From Faecalicatena_A orotica (GTDB taxonomy: Bacteria > Bacillota > Clostridia > Lachnospirales > Lachnospiraceae): a stretch of 64,000 nt of DNA. Both the position numbers and the translations under genes were made by a program. Below, in pieces: positions 35,504-43,295 of the stretch (position 1 is its first letter; the number at the start of each line of letters is the position of its first letter). Below the pieces are notes generated by a model. That model was not told where the DNA came from. It searched no databases and saw only the letters and a program-made list of their open reading frames with translations. The stretch is from the NCBI RefSeq assembly GCF_040545875.1, contig NZ_JBEPMR010000013.1, one strand, 5' to 3'.

Positions 35504-36190
35504 TTATTTTAACGCATCCGCAAATGGCTTCGTAATCAGCTGCGGTCTGGTAATGATTGAACCTACTACCACGGAAAATGCCCCCAGTTCAATCACCCGT
35601 TTTGCCTTTTCCGGTGTATTGATATTGCCTTCCGCAATGACCGGATGCTTTACATTGGCTACGATTTTGCGAAGTATTTCGAAATCATTTTTTTCTATCT
35701 TATAGTCCCTGCTTTGGTCCGTATAACCAACCATCGTTGTGCCGATAAAATCAAATCCAAGCTCATCCGCGTGAAGCGCCTCTTCCACAGTGGAGCAGTC
35801 CGCCATAAAAAGTTGTTCCGGATATTTTTCCTTTACCTGTACAAAAAATTCATCCAGACTCACCCCTCCGGGGCGTTTATCAATCGTCGCATCCATAGCA
35901 ATGATCTCAGGTTTCACTTCCATGAGCTCATCAATCTCTTTCATTGTCGGTGTAATATACACTTTACAGTCTTCGTAATCCCTTTTTACAATTCCGATAA
36001 TCGGAAGGTCTACCTGCGTCTGTATCTCGGCGATGTCTTCTTTTGTATTCGCCCTGATTCCGGATGCCCCGCCTTCCTTTGCCGCCAGTGCCATTCTTCC
36101 CATAATAAAGGAAGAGTGGAGGGGCTCATGAGGAAGTGCCTGACAGGATACGATTAATTTTCCTCTCAGCTGTTCTACTCGTTCGTTCAT
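35504..36190 (-). CDS. nanE: N-acetylmannosamine-6-phosphate 2-epimerase
   Basis: TIM-barrel enzyme of 228 residues that converts ManNAc-6-P to GlcNAc-6-P, the last dedicated step of sialic-acid use. ATG 36190 (MNERVEQLRG) lies nine bases after AGGAGG; the in-frame ATG at 36199 is too close to that site. Motifs of NanE: LIVSCQALPHEPLHSS, GASGIRANTKEDI, IIGIVKRDYEDCKVYITP, EIIAMDATIDKRPGG and IAEGNINTPEKAKRVIELGA. It is the first gene of the nan row, followed by a 128-base gap before nanA. Confidence 0.93.
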   Translation of the reverse strand: MNERVEQLRGKLIVSCQALPHEPLHSSFIMGRMALAAKEGGASGIRANTKEDIAEIQTQVDLPIIGIVKRDYEDCKVYITPTMKEIDELMEVKPEIIAMDATIDKRPGGVSLDEFFVQVKEKYPEQLFMADCSTVEEALHADELGFDFIGTTMVGYTDQSRDYKIEKNDFEILRKIVANVKHPVIAEGNINTPEKAKRVIELGAFSVVVGSIITRPQLITKPFADALK

Positions 36191-36266
36191 ATTTCTCATC
36201 CTCCTTGCTCGATCTGTTACCAGTATAGGCCTGCTTGTTTTTAATTTCAATAGACCTGATTTCATC

Positions 36267-36280
36267 TGAAAGTGCTTTCA
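36267..36280. promoter_or_regulatory. cre-like catabolite-repression site upstream of nan operon
   Basis: TGAAAGTGCTTTCA (minus strand TGAAAGCACTTTCA) is close to the CcpA cre consensus TGAAAGCGYTTTCA. It is 77 bases upstream of nanE, where CcpA binding would repress the operon when preferred sugars are present. Confidence 0.65.
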
Positions 36281-36549
36281 TTCTTTTTTCTTTACTATGG
36301 CATTTAGTACATTTTTCTATTCACTATTTTGTTAATTTTGCACAACCAATCGTGCCTGCTTTCGTTATTGTCCAAGCAATACACCTCTGTTAGACGGAGG
36401 TTGTAACCTTCTGCGTTAAAAATTTCCCCGTGTCAATTAATTAACTATCTTTGTCTGCATAGGGATGGTATAATACCATTAACAGGTTTATATTCCTGCC
36501 GGCACTATAATCCGGCAAACCTGGCATACGAAATGAGGAGGGAAATTGA

Positions 36550-37209
36550 ATGAACAAGAAAAGAGGAATTGTGTCCATTCTGATTTTGTCAATGGCAGTT
36601 ATGATGCTGAGTGGATGCGCAAGAAAATTTGATGCCAGTGGATATACGAAAGCAGTACTGGATGTATGCTACAAAGGCGAGACTGAGCAGTATATGAAGC
36701 TTACCAATTCATCAAAAGAAGAGGCTGAAGCTGTATTCTCAGATAATATGGAGCAAATCATGGAGGAGTTTGCAGCGTTAAATCTTTCCGAAGAACTGCA
36801 GGCTAGTTACAAAGAATTCTTTGAAGATCTTGCCAAAAATGTGAAGTATACTGTCGGAGAGGCTGTCCCGGATAAAAAAGGCAACTTTACAGTAGATGTT
36901 TCTGTCGAACCAATTACCAATCTGCAGGATACCTACGAAGAATTCATGACAAAAACGGAAGAATATACTACTCAGGTTAGTAATGATATAATAAACGGAG
37001 GCGAAACACCTTCCGAACAAGAAATGCAAAATAAAGTATTTGAGATTTACTATAATATTTTAAGGACTTCTATAGATGCAGGTATTAATTACGGGGAAGC
37101 ACAAACCGTAACTATGCATGTTAACAAAGGAAATAATAATGTTTACGAGATTCCTGAGGCAGACCTTACTGCACTGGATGAACTGACAATTGCTGCTGAT
37201 ATCTTTTAG
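36550..37209 (+). CDS. lipoprotein, paralogue of the one at 41553-42215
   Basis: Protein of 219 residues with a lipoprotein signal (MMLSGCARK, cysteine near residue 23). The mature part is all-helix-like and acidic, with blocks FDASGYTKAVLDVCYKGE, NVKYTVGEAV, GNFTVDVSVEPITN and EIPEADLTALDEL. The same blocks occur in the same order in the lipoprotein at 41553-42215. It resembles the DUF5105-type lipoproteins of Clostridia, which have no known role. Promoter -10 TATAAT at about 36470-36475; GGAGG at 36537-36541. Confidence 0.8.
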   Translation: MNKKRGIVSILILSMAVMMLSGCARKFDASGYTKAVLDVCYKGETEQYMKLTNSSKEEAEAVFSDNMEQIMEEFAALNLSEELQASYKEFFEDLAKNVKYTVGEAVPDKKGNFTVDVSVEPITNLQDTYEEFMTKTEEYTTQVSNDIINGGETPSEQEMQNKVFEIYYNILRTSIDAGINYGEAQTVTMHVNKGNNNVYEIPEADLTALDELTIAADIF

Positions 37210-37228
37210 ACTGCCATATAATCACCAG

Positions 37229-37266
37229 CAGCCCGGCATTTCCGCTCATGCGGAACAGCCGGGCTG
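37229..37266. terminator. bidirectional terminator between lipoprotein and MerR genes
   Basis: AGCCCGG (37230-37236) pairs with CCGGGCT (37259-37265), with a further inner TTCCGC/GCGGAA stem and TTTT on the plus side. It serves the convergent lipoprotein (plus) and MerR (minus) genes. Confidence 0.75.
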
Positions 37267-37273
37267 TTTTGCT

Positions 37274-38095
37274 TCAGGCCTGTCTTATAATGCGTGCTGC
37301 AATACGCATCAGATAATTGTCACATCCCACTGTAGTCAATTCATCCAGGAGGTTATCCTCATAATAATAGTCATCAAGCTCCAGATTATTCTCCTCTGCG
37401 AAGTCCATGAGCCTTACGTAAGCTGAACCGATGTCCTCCCAGTGCCCCCTGAAATATGCGAACAGATATGTCCCTGCCGGTTTGATCTGATATACCGCTT
37501 TTTTAGGCGGTGTATCAAACAACATATAGAATGTATGATAATCGTTGTAAATCCCCTGGGAAATATTTTCACGTTTCTGGATGTAGCCCAGACTGTACGG
37601 GCTCTTTATCCCGAGGTCATCGCAATAATTCACAAGTTCACTGATACGAACGGCGAACTCTTTTCCATCATTCAATTCACAAAAAGCTTCTATATAATAC
37701 TGCTCTGGAACTTCGGCTTTTTCAATAACATCCACATCTTTCTGTATCGCTTCTCTGGTAAGTGCGGATTTCGTGCGCAGCCATCTCCTTGTTTCTTTCA
37801 ACTTTCTGATCTTCTGTTCAATACTTTTTTCTTCGTGTTCCAGAAGGTCTGCAAATGCCTGTGGGCTTCTAGCCGCGAGATACTCTTTTATTGCCGCTAA
37901 GGGCATGTCGAGTTCTTTTAATGTCCAGATTACATCAAAAACCTCCAGCTGGCCGACCGAATAGTAACGATATCCGTTATCCTGCTTTATCTCCGGCGAA
38001 AACAGGCCGATGTCGTCATAATGAAAAAGTGTGTGTTTGGTCACTCCCGTTATTCTTGCAAATTCTCCTGTCGTAAAGTACATATTATTATTCAT
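37274..38095 (-). CDS. MerR family regulator with GyrI-like effector domain (BmrR type)
   Basis: Regulator of 273 residues. The N-terminal MerR winged helix-turn-helix (YFTTGEFARITGVTKHTLFHYDDIGLFSP, then NGYRYYSVGQL) is followed by the dimerisation coiled coil (about 85-120) and a C-terminal domain (about 130-273) resembling GyrI/BmrR multidrug-binding folds (AGTYLFAYFRGHWEDIG). BmrR-type proteins bind cationic drugs and switch on efflux genes. It is divergent from a MATE pump, with a promoter of MerR type between them. Confidence 0.88.
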   Translation of the reverse strand: MNNNMYFTTGEFARITGVTKHTLFHYDDIGLFSPEIKQDNGYRYYSVGQLEVFDVIWTLKELDMPLAAIKEYLAARSPQAFADLLEHEEKSIEQKIRKLKETRRWLRTKSALTREAIQKDVDVIEKAEVPEQYYIEAFCELNDGKEFAVRISELVNYCDDLGIKSPYSLGYIQKRENISQGIYNDYHTFYMLFDTPPKKAVYQIKPAGTYLFAYFRGHWEDIGSAYVRLMDFAEENNLELDDYYYEDNLLDELTTVGCDNYLMRIAARIIRQA

Positions 38096-38110
38096 ATGGC
38101 AAATCTCCTC

Positions 38111-38141
38111 TTGACTATCGGGTTACCCTATACCTTATCAT
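38111..38141 (+). promoter_or_regulatory. MerR-type promoter with 19-bp spacer for MATE gene
   Basis: TTGACT (38111-38116) and TATCAT (38136-38141) are 19 bases apart, with the palindrome GGGTTACCC (38120-38128) in the spacer. Overlong spacers containing a dyad are the mark of promoters switched on by MerR proteins through DNA untwisting. Confidence 0.7.
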
Positions 38142-38204
38142 ATCCTTTGGGAAATGTATACCCGCAGCTTGACAAGCTGGTAAACAAAGTTTTGAGGTGA
38201 TATT

Positions 38205-39581
38205 ATGAGTCAATCAATCGGACAGGATTTTAAACTGTTTTCTTTATTAAAATTTGCACTGCCATCCATGATTATGATGGTGTTTATGTCGCTTTATACT
38301 ATTATAGACGGCGTATTTATATCAAGGCTGCTAGGAAGCAACGCGCTGTCCGCATCCAATATTGTCTATCCCGCCATTAATATACTGATCGCTGTCGGGA
38401 TTATGCTGGCCACGGGAGGAAGTGCGGTTGTTGCTAAAAAAATGGGCGAAGGTAAAAGTAAAGAGGCAAAACAAAGCTTCACGCTCCTCGTCATAACAGG
38501 CGTCCTCTTTGGGGCCGCAGTATTGATATTCGGCAATGTCTGGATTACGCCGCTTGTGGAATTACTCGGCGCAACCCCAAAAATCATGGCCGACAGTGTT
38601 ACTTACCTCAGTATCCTGCTCTATTTTGCTCCGGTCTGTATGCTCCAGATGCTGTTCCAGACCTTTTTCGTAACAGCGGGCAAGCCACAGATCGGGCTTG
38701 TGATAACAATCTTAGGCGGTATCGCAAATGCCATTCTGGATTATGTATTGATGGGGCCCCTTCAGATGGGGATCGCAGGTGCTGCCATTGCAACCGGCAT
38801 GGGACAGATGATTCCCGGAGTCATCGGAGTCCTTTACTTTTTGATTACCCGGAATGATTTATATTTCGTCAAACCCACATTCAATATGAAGGTTCTTCTG
38901 AACAGCTGCCTGAACGGTTCCTCTGAAATGGTTACCAATCTTTCCACTGCAATCGTGACATACCTGTTCAATATCATCATGTTGAAGATGCTGGGCGAAG
39001 AAGGTGTCGCTGCTATCACAATCGTGCTATACGGCCAATTCCTTTTCAACGCCCTGTATATGGGATTCTCAATGGGTGTGGCGCCGGTTATCAGCTTTAA
39101 TTACGGCAGTGGCAACACCAAGAGGCTGCGCAGGATTTTCAAAATATGTATGCTGTTTATCGCTGTCTCCTCCGTAGTCATCATGGCCTGCGCACTGGCT
39201 GGCTCTGACCTGATCGTCGAAATATTTACTCCACGAACAAGCAGAACCTTTGAAATCGCTGCCACAGGCTTCTTCCTGTTCTCTTTCAATTATCTGTTTG
39301 CAGGAATAAACATCTTTGCATCTGCGATGTTCACTGCACTCTCAGACGGGAAGGTATCGGCAGCCATCTCTTTTATGAGAACATTTGGTTTCCTTGTAGT
39401 CAGTATCCTTCTGCTGCCCCGCCTGATCGGTGTTAACGGCGTCTGGCTATCTGTTCCGGCCGCGGAATTTTTAACCGTATTTGTATCAGCAGGATTCATC
39501 TGGTGCAAGAAGGGCGTTTACCATTACGCCGGGACACATAAAAAACAGCCGGCAGCCAGACTCTCTGGAGACAACATTTAG
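38205..39581 (+). CDS. MATE family efflux transporter
   Basis: Membrane protein of 458 residues with twelve helices in two halves (SLLKFALPSMIMMVFMSLYT start; ATGGSAVVAKKMGEGKSKEA; NYGSGNTKRLRRIFK in the second half). ATG 38205 follows GAGGTGATATT. Divergent from a BmrR-like MerR regulator, with a 19-bp-spacer promoter, so it is probably induced by the compounds it exports. It is distinct from the MATE genes at 18201 and 58168 (limited similarity on reading). Confidence 0.92.
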   Translation: MSQSIGQDFKLFSLLKFALPSMIMMVFMSLYTIIDGVFISRLLGSNALSASNIVYPAINILIAVGIMLATGGSAVVAKKMGEGKSKEAKQSFTLLVITGVLFGAAVLIFGNVWITPLVELLGATPKIMADSVTYLSILLYFAPVCMLQMLFQTFFVTAGKPQIGLVITILGGIANAILDYVLMGPLQMGIAGAAIATGMGQMIPGVIGVLYFLITRNDLYFVKPTFNMKVLLNSCLNGSSEMVTNLSTAIVTYLFNIIMLKMLGEEGVAAITIVLYGQFLFNALYMGFSMGVAPVISFNYGSGNTKRLRRIFKICMLFIAVSSVVIMACALAGSDLIVEIFTPRTSRTFEIAATGFFLFSFNYLFAGINIFASAMFTALSDGKVSAAISFMRTFGFLVVSILLLPRLIGVNGVWLSVPAAEFLTVFVSAGFIWCKKGVYHYAGTHKKQPAARLSGDNI

Positions 39582-39736
39582 TGCATAAAAGCAGGGTATC
39601 GTGCTGTACCCTGCTTCTGCATAAGTGTGATGATATAGGCCGGAGAAAAATTTAAAAAAGTTTTTAATTTTTCTTGACAAATATATGTCCTATGAGTATA
39701 ATAATCAAGTGACTGGTAATTGAGTCACAAACAAAT

Positions 39737-39807
39737 AGGGGATTGGTCAAGTGGTATGATAGGGGTCTCCAAAACCTTTGGTGGGAGTTCGATTCTCTCA
39801 TCCCCTG
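39737..39807 (+). tRNA. tRNA-Trp (anticodon CCA)
   Basis: A 71-base cloverleaf: acceptor AGGGGAT pairs with ATCCCCT (39800-39806), G discriminator, anticodon loop CTCCAAA with CCA, T loop TTCGATT. Several stem positions are G-U pairs (two in the anticodon stem, one each in the D and T stems), more than usual. CCA is not encoded. Confidence 0.9.
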
Positions 39808-39817
39808 TATTACAAAG

Positions 39818-39856
39818 TGCCGGAAGCCTTGAATTTTCAAGGAGTCCGGCATTTTT
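39818..39856 (+). terminator. terminator after tRNA-Trp
   Basis: TGCCGGA...TCCGGCA with an inner CCTTGAA/TTCAAGG stem, followed by five T. Confidence 0.85.
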
Positions 39857-39944
39857 CATTTTCCGAAAAATTCCTATGTAGTCAAGGATATAGTCAACTA
39901 GGAATCACTCCTAAAATGAGATAGCATTTTCAATCCTAAGGGAA

Positions 39945-40145
39945 TTACTCAATATGATTTATATACCTGACCATGTATTTTATAATTTTAATCTCCATTG
40001 CCTTACTATTCTGGTCAAGCATATGCGAAATTGTAGAATAAGGTATACAAAGTGCTTCCGACGCACTTAATAATGAATCATAATTCATGTTAAATAGACT
40101 AACCTGAATATTGTTTAAACCCAATATTGACTTAAATATATCCAT
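39945..40145 (-). CDS. small hypothetical protein, possible DNA-binding
   Basis: A 66-residue frame with a strong ribosome binding site (GGGAGGG six bases before ATG 40145), which argues that it is real. The segment LLSASEALCIPYSTISHML (about 26-44) could be a helix-turn-helix of the type found in small phage or plasmid regulators, but the match is loose. It lies in an AT-rich stretch just downstream of tRNA-Trp, a common integration site, and next to a toxin-antitoxin pair. No further assignment. Confidence 0.45.
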   Translation of the reverse strand: MDIFKSILGLNNIQVSLFNMNYDSLLSASEALCIPYSTISHMLDQNSKAMEIKIIKYMVRYINHIE

Positions 40146-40619
40146 ATCTATCCCTCCCGTAGTTTAAATATTTCTTGATAATATCATCTCACCCAAAATA
40201 CATAAATCACTTAATCGTGTATTTCTTTACTAAAATTCATATAGTTCATCAAAAGATGAGTTATCTCTTCTGTTCTATATAGATATTTTTATAATTTTGT
40301 TCTTTATATCTATATAAAATGACAGAATCAAATTATCATACATATTTTTCTTTATTTATCTTTCCATTACTAACAATAATAAAACTCGTAGATTGTCGCA
40401 TTTATTATCTTAAAATAACTTGTTTAACCCAGTTTATTAACCTCTCCTATTTTCTCTTATTACTAATTAATGAACAAATGCTGTCCATAAAACAAAAATT
40501 TTGTAATTAGATGGGTAATCTCTCTTTTCTATAAAATTATTTTTAGGAAATTTAGAACTGAAGCCAGACGAAATTAGGCCATACTTATAAGTCCAAATGT
40601 TCAACAGCCTCTAAATAAC
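40146..40619. other. AT-rich stretch without a convincing gene
   Basis: About 470 bases, markedly AT-rich. A plus-strand frame at 40319-40510 (63 codons, hydrophobic) has no ribosome binding site and poor composition, so it is not called. No RNA gene seen. It lies between the small ORF and the HEPN/MNT pair in what may be an acquired islet. Confidence 0.6.
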
Positions 40620-41015
40620 TTATTGTTTTTCTAACAGATAATTTTTCACGTAATTATGTACCATTTCTGCTGTTTGATATTGTTCCTCTGCTTTTTCTTT
40701 GGAAGCTATATAGAAATCATCATAGTCACTTTTCTCACGTAGCTGTTTTAATGTTCCTAAGCGTCTGCCTAGTTCTCGTGGAAAAATTTCTGTTGCAATA
40801 TAATTTTTATTAAAATATGCTATTACATCTTTGTGACGTTTAAAGTCAATAGTCCCTATTGCCAGTACCGCCTTTATAGAATAAAAAGTAGCATAATAAG
40901 AGCGGTTAATAGAATCTTTAAAAAGTCCTTCTTTCAAGCAATGCCCCGCAACCTTTAAACTGTCTTCTGATTCTTTAAGGCGATATTTACTTAACTCCAT
41001 CTGCCTGCTATTCAT
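40620..41015 (-). CDS. HEPN domain protein (probable toxin of HEPN/MNT pair)
   Basis: All-helical protein of 131 residues. The HEPN core NRSYYATFYSIKAVL (about residues 37-51) contains the conserved arginine; the downstream histidine of the RX4-6H ribonuclease motif seen in HepT toxins is not obvious here (tyrosine lies at the equivalent place), which also occurs in many family members. Its start (ATGAATAG) overlaps the stop of the nucleotidyltransferase gene by 8 bases. HEPN/MNT pairs act as toxin-antitoxin modules in which the MNT protein modifies or neutralises the HEPN ribonuclease. Activity of this copy is inference. Confidence 0.82.
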   Translation of the reverse strand: MNSRQMELSKYRLKESEDSLKVAGHCLKEGLFKDSINRSYYATFYSIKAVLAIGTIDFKRHKDVIAYFNKNYIATEIFPRELGRRLGTLKQLREKSDYDDFYIASKEKAEEQYQTAEMVHNYVKNYLLEKQ

Positions 41016-41343
41016 CTAAAACTACTCCTTCCTTCTGCACATTATTATAAAATGGTACCGCCCCGAGCCAATAATTGAAATGATCTTCATTCTTAATAAC
41101 TACGCTAATATCTATCCCATAGTCCATCTGAAAATCAAATGCCAAATCAAATACACGAGTTTCTACCTTTTCAATTTCTTCATCCGTAAGAGTAGTCAAA
41201 ACCATGATATCAATATCTGAATTTTCCCTAAAGTCTCCACGCGCGTATGAGCCATATAAAATCGCTTTAGTCAGCCTGTTTCCAAGTATAGACTTTATCC
41301 CACGTGTAAACTCAAGTAAAATATCATGCGTGTTTTTCTGCAT
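41008..41343 (-). CDS. MNT-type nucleotidyltransferase (probable antitoxin)
   Basis: Small nucleotidyltransferase of 111 residues. The active-site pattern GSYARGDFRENSDIDIMV (about residues 30-47) has the GSX10DXD motif, and the third acidic residue is likely D in GIDISVVI (about 79). ATG 41343 follows AAAGGAG. It is the first gene of a two-gene module with the HEPN protein. In MntA/HepT systems the MNT protein adds AMP to the toxin and blocks it. Confidence 0.85.
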   Translation of the reverse strand: MQKNTHDILLEFTRGIKSILGNRLTKAILYGSYARGDFRENSDIDIMVLTTLTDEEIEKVETRVFDLAFDFQMDYGIDISVVIKNEDHFNYWLGAVPFYNNVQKEGVVLDE

Positions 41344-41467
41344 TAGCCTGCTCCTTTCCCAATAGTTGATGTTTCTAATTCACAATAAGATTATAACATT
41401 TATGCTCTGGTTATTCAAATCATCACCCATTCATGATACTTTTTTTATAGTATTAGAATGAAAAAAT

Positions 41468-41496
41468 GCTGCCAATTACATTCCTTAACTGGCAGC
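41468..41496 (-). terminator. terminator of lipoprotein gene
   Basis: GCTGCCAGTT pairs with AATTGGCAGC on the minus strand, followed by six T. It lies between the lipoprotein gene and the MNT/HEPN pair. Confidence 0.8.
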
Positions 41497-41552
41497 AGAC
41501 TTAATTAAATGCATTTTTTAATTTTTTATGCTATGGTCATTCTTTTTATCCA

Positions 41553-42215
41553 CTACTGCAGCACTGTCTGTGACAGCATCGCTTCATCCAGCGCCGTCAT
41601 ATCCTCCTGCGGAATCTCATAGATGTCCCCTTCCCCCCGGTTCACATGCACGGTTATGACCTCAGTCTCCCCATACTGGAGCCCTTTCTCCAGATCCTGA
41701 TTCAGAATTTCATAATATAACTCGTAGATATGATTCTGCATCTCTTCGTCAGAAGGCATGGTGGCCCCGTTCATTACATCATTGCTGACCTGGGTTGCAT
41801 ATTCCTTTGCCTGATTCTGAAAGTCTGTATATGTATCGTCAAAAATAGTCAGCGGCTCAATCGACACATCGACTGTAAAGTTCCCATTGTCATCTTCCTT
41901 GGCCTCGCTCACTGTATATTTTACATTTCTGATCAAATCCCCGAACAGCTGACGGTATTTGTTTTCCAGCTCGTCCGGCAGATTCAGGTTTTCAAATTCC
42001 TCCATCGTGGCATCCAGATTTTTTTCAAATATCTTGTCCGCCGCATCCTTTGTGGAGCCTGTCAGCTCGATATACTGCTGTGCGTCGTTCTTATAAGTAA
42101 CATCCAAAAGTGACTTCGTGTATCCGCCTGCATCGAATTTCCCGACACATCCAACTAACAGAGCGAGCATAAATGCTGCAAGCAGTACCGCTATGATCCG
42201 TTTCTTCCTATACAT
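41553..42215 (-). CDS. lipoprotein, paralogue of the one at 36550-37209
   Basis: Protein of 220 residues with a lipoprotein signal (LALLVGCVGK, cysteine near residue 23). It shares the ordered blocks FDAGGYTKSLLDVTYKN, NVKYTVSEA, GNFTVDVSIEPLT and EIPQEDMTALDEA with the plus-strand lipoprotein at 36550. The pair lies in opposite orientation about 4 kb apart, flanking MerR/MATE, tRNA-Trp and the HEPN/MNT islet. Function unknown. ATG 42215 follows AGGAGG. Confidence 0.8.
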   Translation of the reverse strand: MYRKKRIIAVLLAAFMLALLVGCVGKFDAGGYTKSLLDVTYKNDAQQYIELTGSTKDAADKIFEKNLDATMEEFENLNLPDELENKYRQLFGDLIRNVKYTVSEAKEDDNGNFTVDVSIEPLTIFDDTYTDFQNQAKEYATQVSNDVMNGATMPSDEEMQNHIYELYYEILNQDLEKGLQYGETEVITVHVNRGEGDIYEIPQEDMTALDEAMLSQTVLQ

Positions 42216-42393
42216 ATAATCTTCCTCCTAAATTAAGCTTGTCAGGGCCGTCTGGTCCTTGTCCGGAAGATTATAGCATTATCCCTTTGTTGAAAAAGAT
42301 AAAAGTCTGTCAGCCGTCTTCATATTCTTTTATATCTTGTATTTATACTTCAACACATAACTATTTCTGCTGCTGAAGCCCAGCATTTTCCAT

Positions 42394-43260
42394 CTAGGCC
42401 GTCATTCTGAGAAGAATCCCTTCGATAAATTTCTTGGAACTGATCCGCCCCGGCTCTGAAGAGGAGTCTTTTAAGTGCCTCATCCCTGCCCTTACCTGCC
42501 CGAAATCAAACAGCAGGTTCGCATAATCTGCAAACACAGGGTCATAATAGTCCTCTGCCCCCATCTGTGCAATATTGTCCAGAGCCTTCAGCATGATTCT
42601 CCTGATTCTCTGTTCCAGTGCTTTCTTATTGGAAGCAAGCTGGTCTGTTCCATATAGTTCACCAGCTACTTTTTCATATATTTCCTTCATCTGGTAAGAC
42701 TTTTCCACCTTCTGGTATTCCAGTATGGTGAAAATAATCTTTTTCAGTTCATCAATCCCTTTCATCCCCCAGATTCCGATATCAGAGCATATCTTTTGAT
42801 ATCTTTCATTCAGCACATTTCTACTAACCGACGGTGCGGACTGAATGCCCATAAGTGCACCTTGAATCGTATCCATAGATTTCTGGAGGTTTACCAGTTT
42901 AGCCACATTCGAGATTACACTGATGACCTCGATGGCATTGAGCGGTTTGTTAATATAGAACATAATCCCTCTCTCGTAGGCTTTTTCCATCATCACGGGG
43001 TCATCAACCTGTGAGATCATGATTACTTTTCCTTTGAAACCGCCCTGAATGATTTCCTCCAGAACGTGGATCCCATCCTTTCCCGGGAGAAGCAGGTCCA
43101 GAAGTACGATGTCCGGCTGTGCAAACAGGATTTCTTCCGCCGCATCCTCCCCAGAGTCCTGAATCCCGGTAATTCTTCCCAGATCCTCCCTGCGGATAAA
43201 AAGTTCCAGCATTTTCTGTATATTTTTGTCATCATCTACTATAAATATAGAAGGTTTCAT
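42394..43260 (-). CDS. GlnL/YcbB-like response regulator
   Basis: Regulator of 288 residues. The receiver domain (1-120: IFIVDDDKNIQ; phospho-acceptor in IVLLDLLLPGKDG; K in FYINKPLN) is followed by a C-terminal YcbB-type DNA-binding domain (about 155-288: KICSDIGIWGMKGIDELKKI, ALEQRIRRIMLKALDNIA, DYANLLFDFGQVRAGMRHL). In B. subtilis the homologous GlnL with its kinase GlnK controls glutamine uptake and use. The kinase gene lies 35 bases upstream and a DAACS symporter gene is divergent, in agreement with nutrient-uptake control. Confidence 0.85.
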   Translation of the reverse strand: MKPSIFIVDDDKNIQKMLELFIRREDLGRITGIQDSGEDAAEEILFAQPDIVLLDLLLPGKDGIHVLEEIIQGGFKGKVIMISQVDDPVMMEKAYERGIMFYINKPLNAIEVISVISNVAKLVNLQKSMDTIQGALMGIQSAPSVSRNVLNERYQKICSDIGIWGMKGIDELKKIIFTILEYQKVEKSYQMKEIYEKVAGELYGTDQLASNKKALEQRIRRIMLKALDNIAQMGAEDYYDPVFADYANLLFDFGQVRAGMRHLKDSSSEPGRISSKKFIEGILLRMTA

Positions 43261-43295
43261 CTTCTACCCCTCCGTCTTATGCCCCATATTTACCA

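Noticed and set aside
40319..40510. Hydrophobic 63-codon plus-strand frame
   Set aside because: No ribosome binding site, AT-driven composition and no recognisable pattern.
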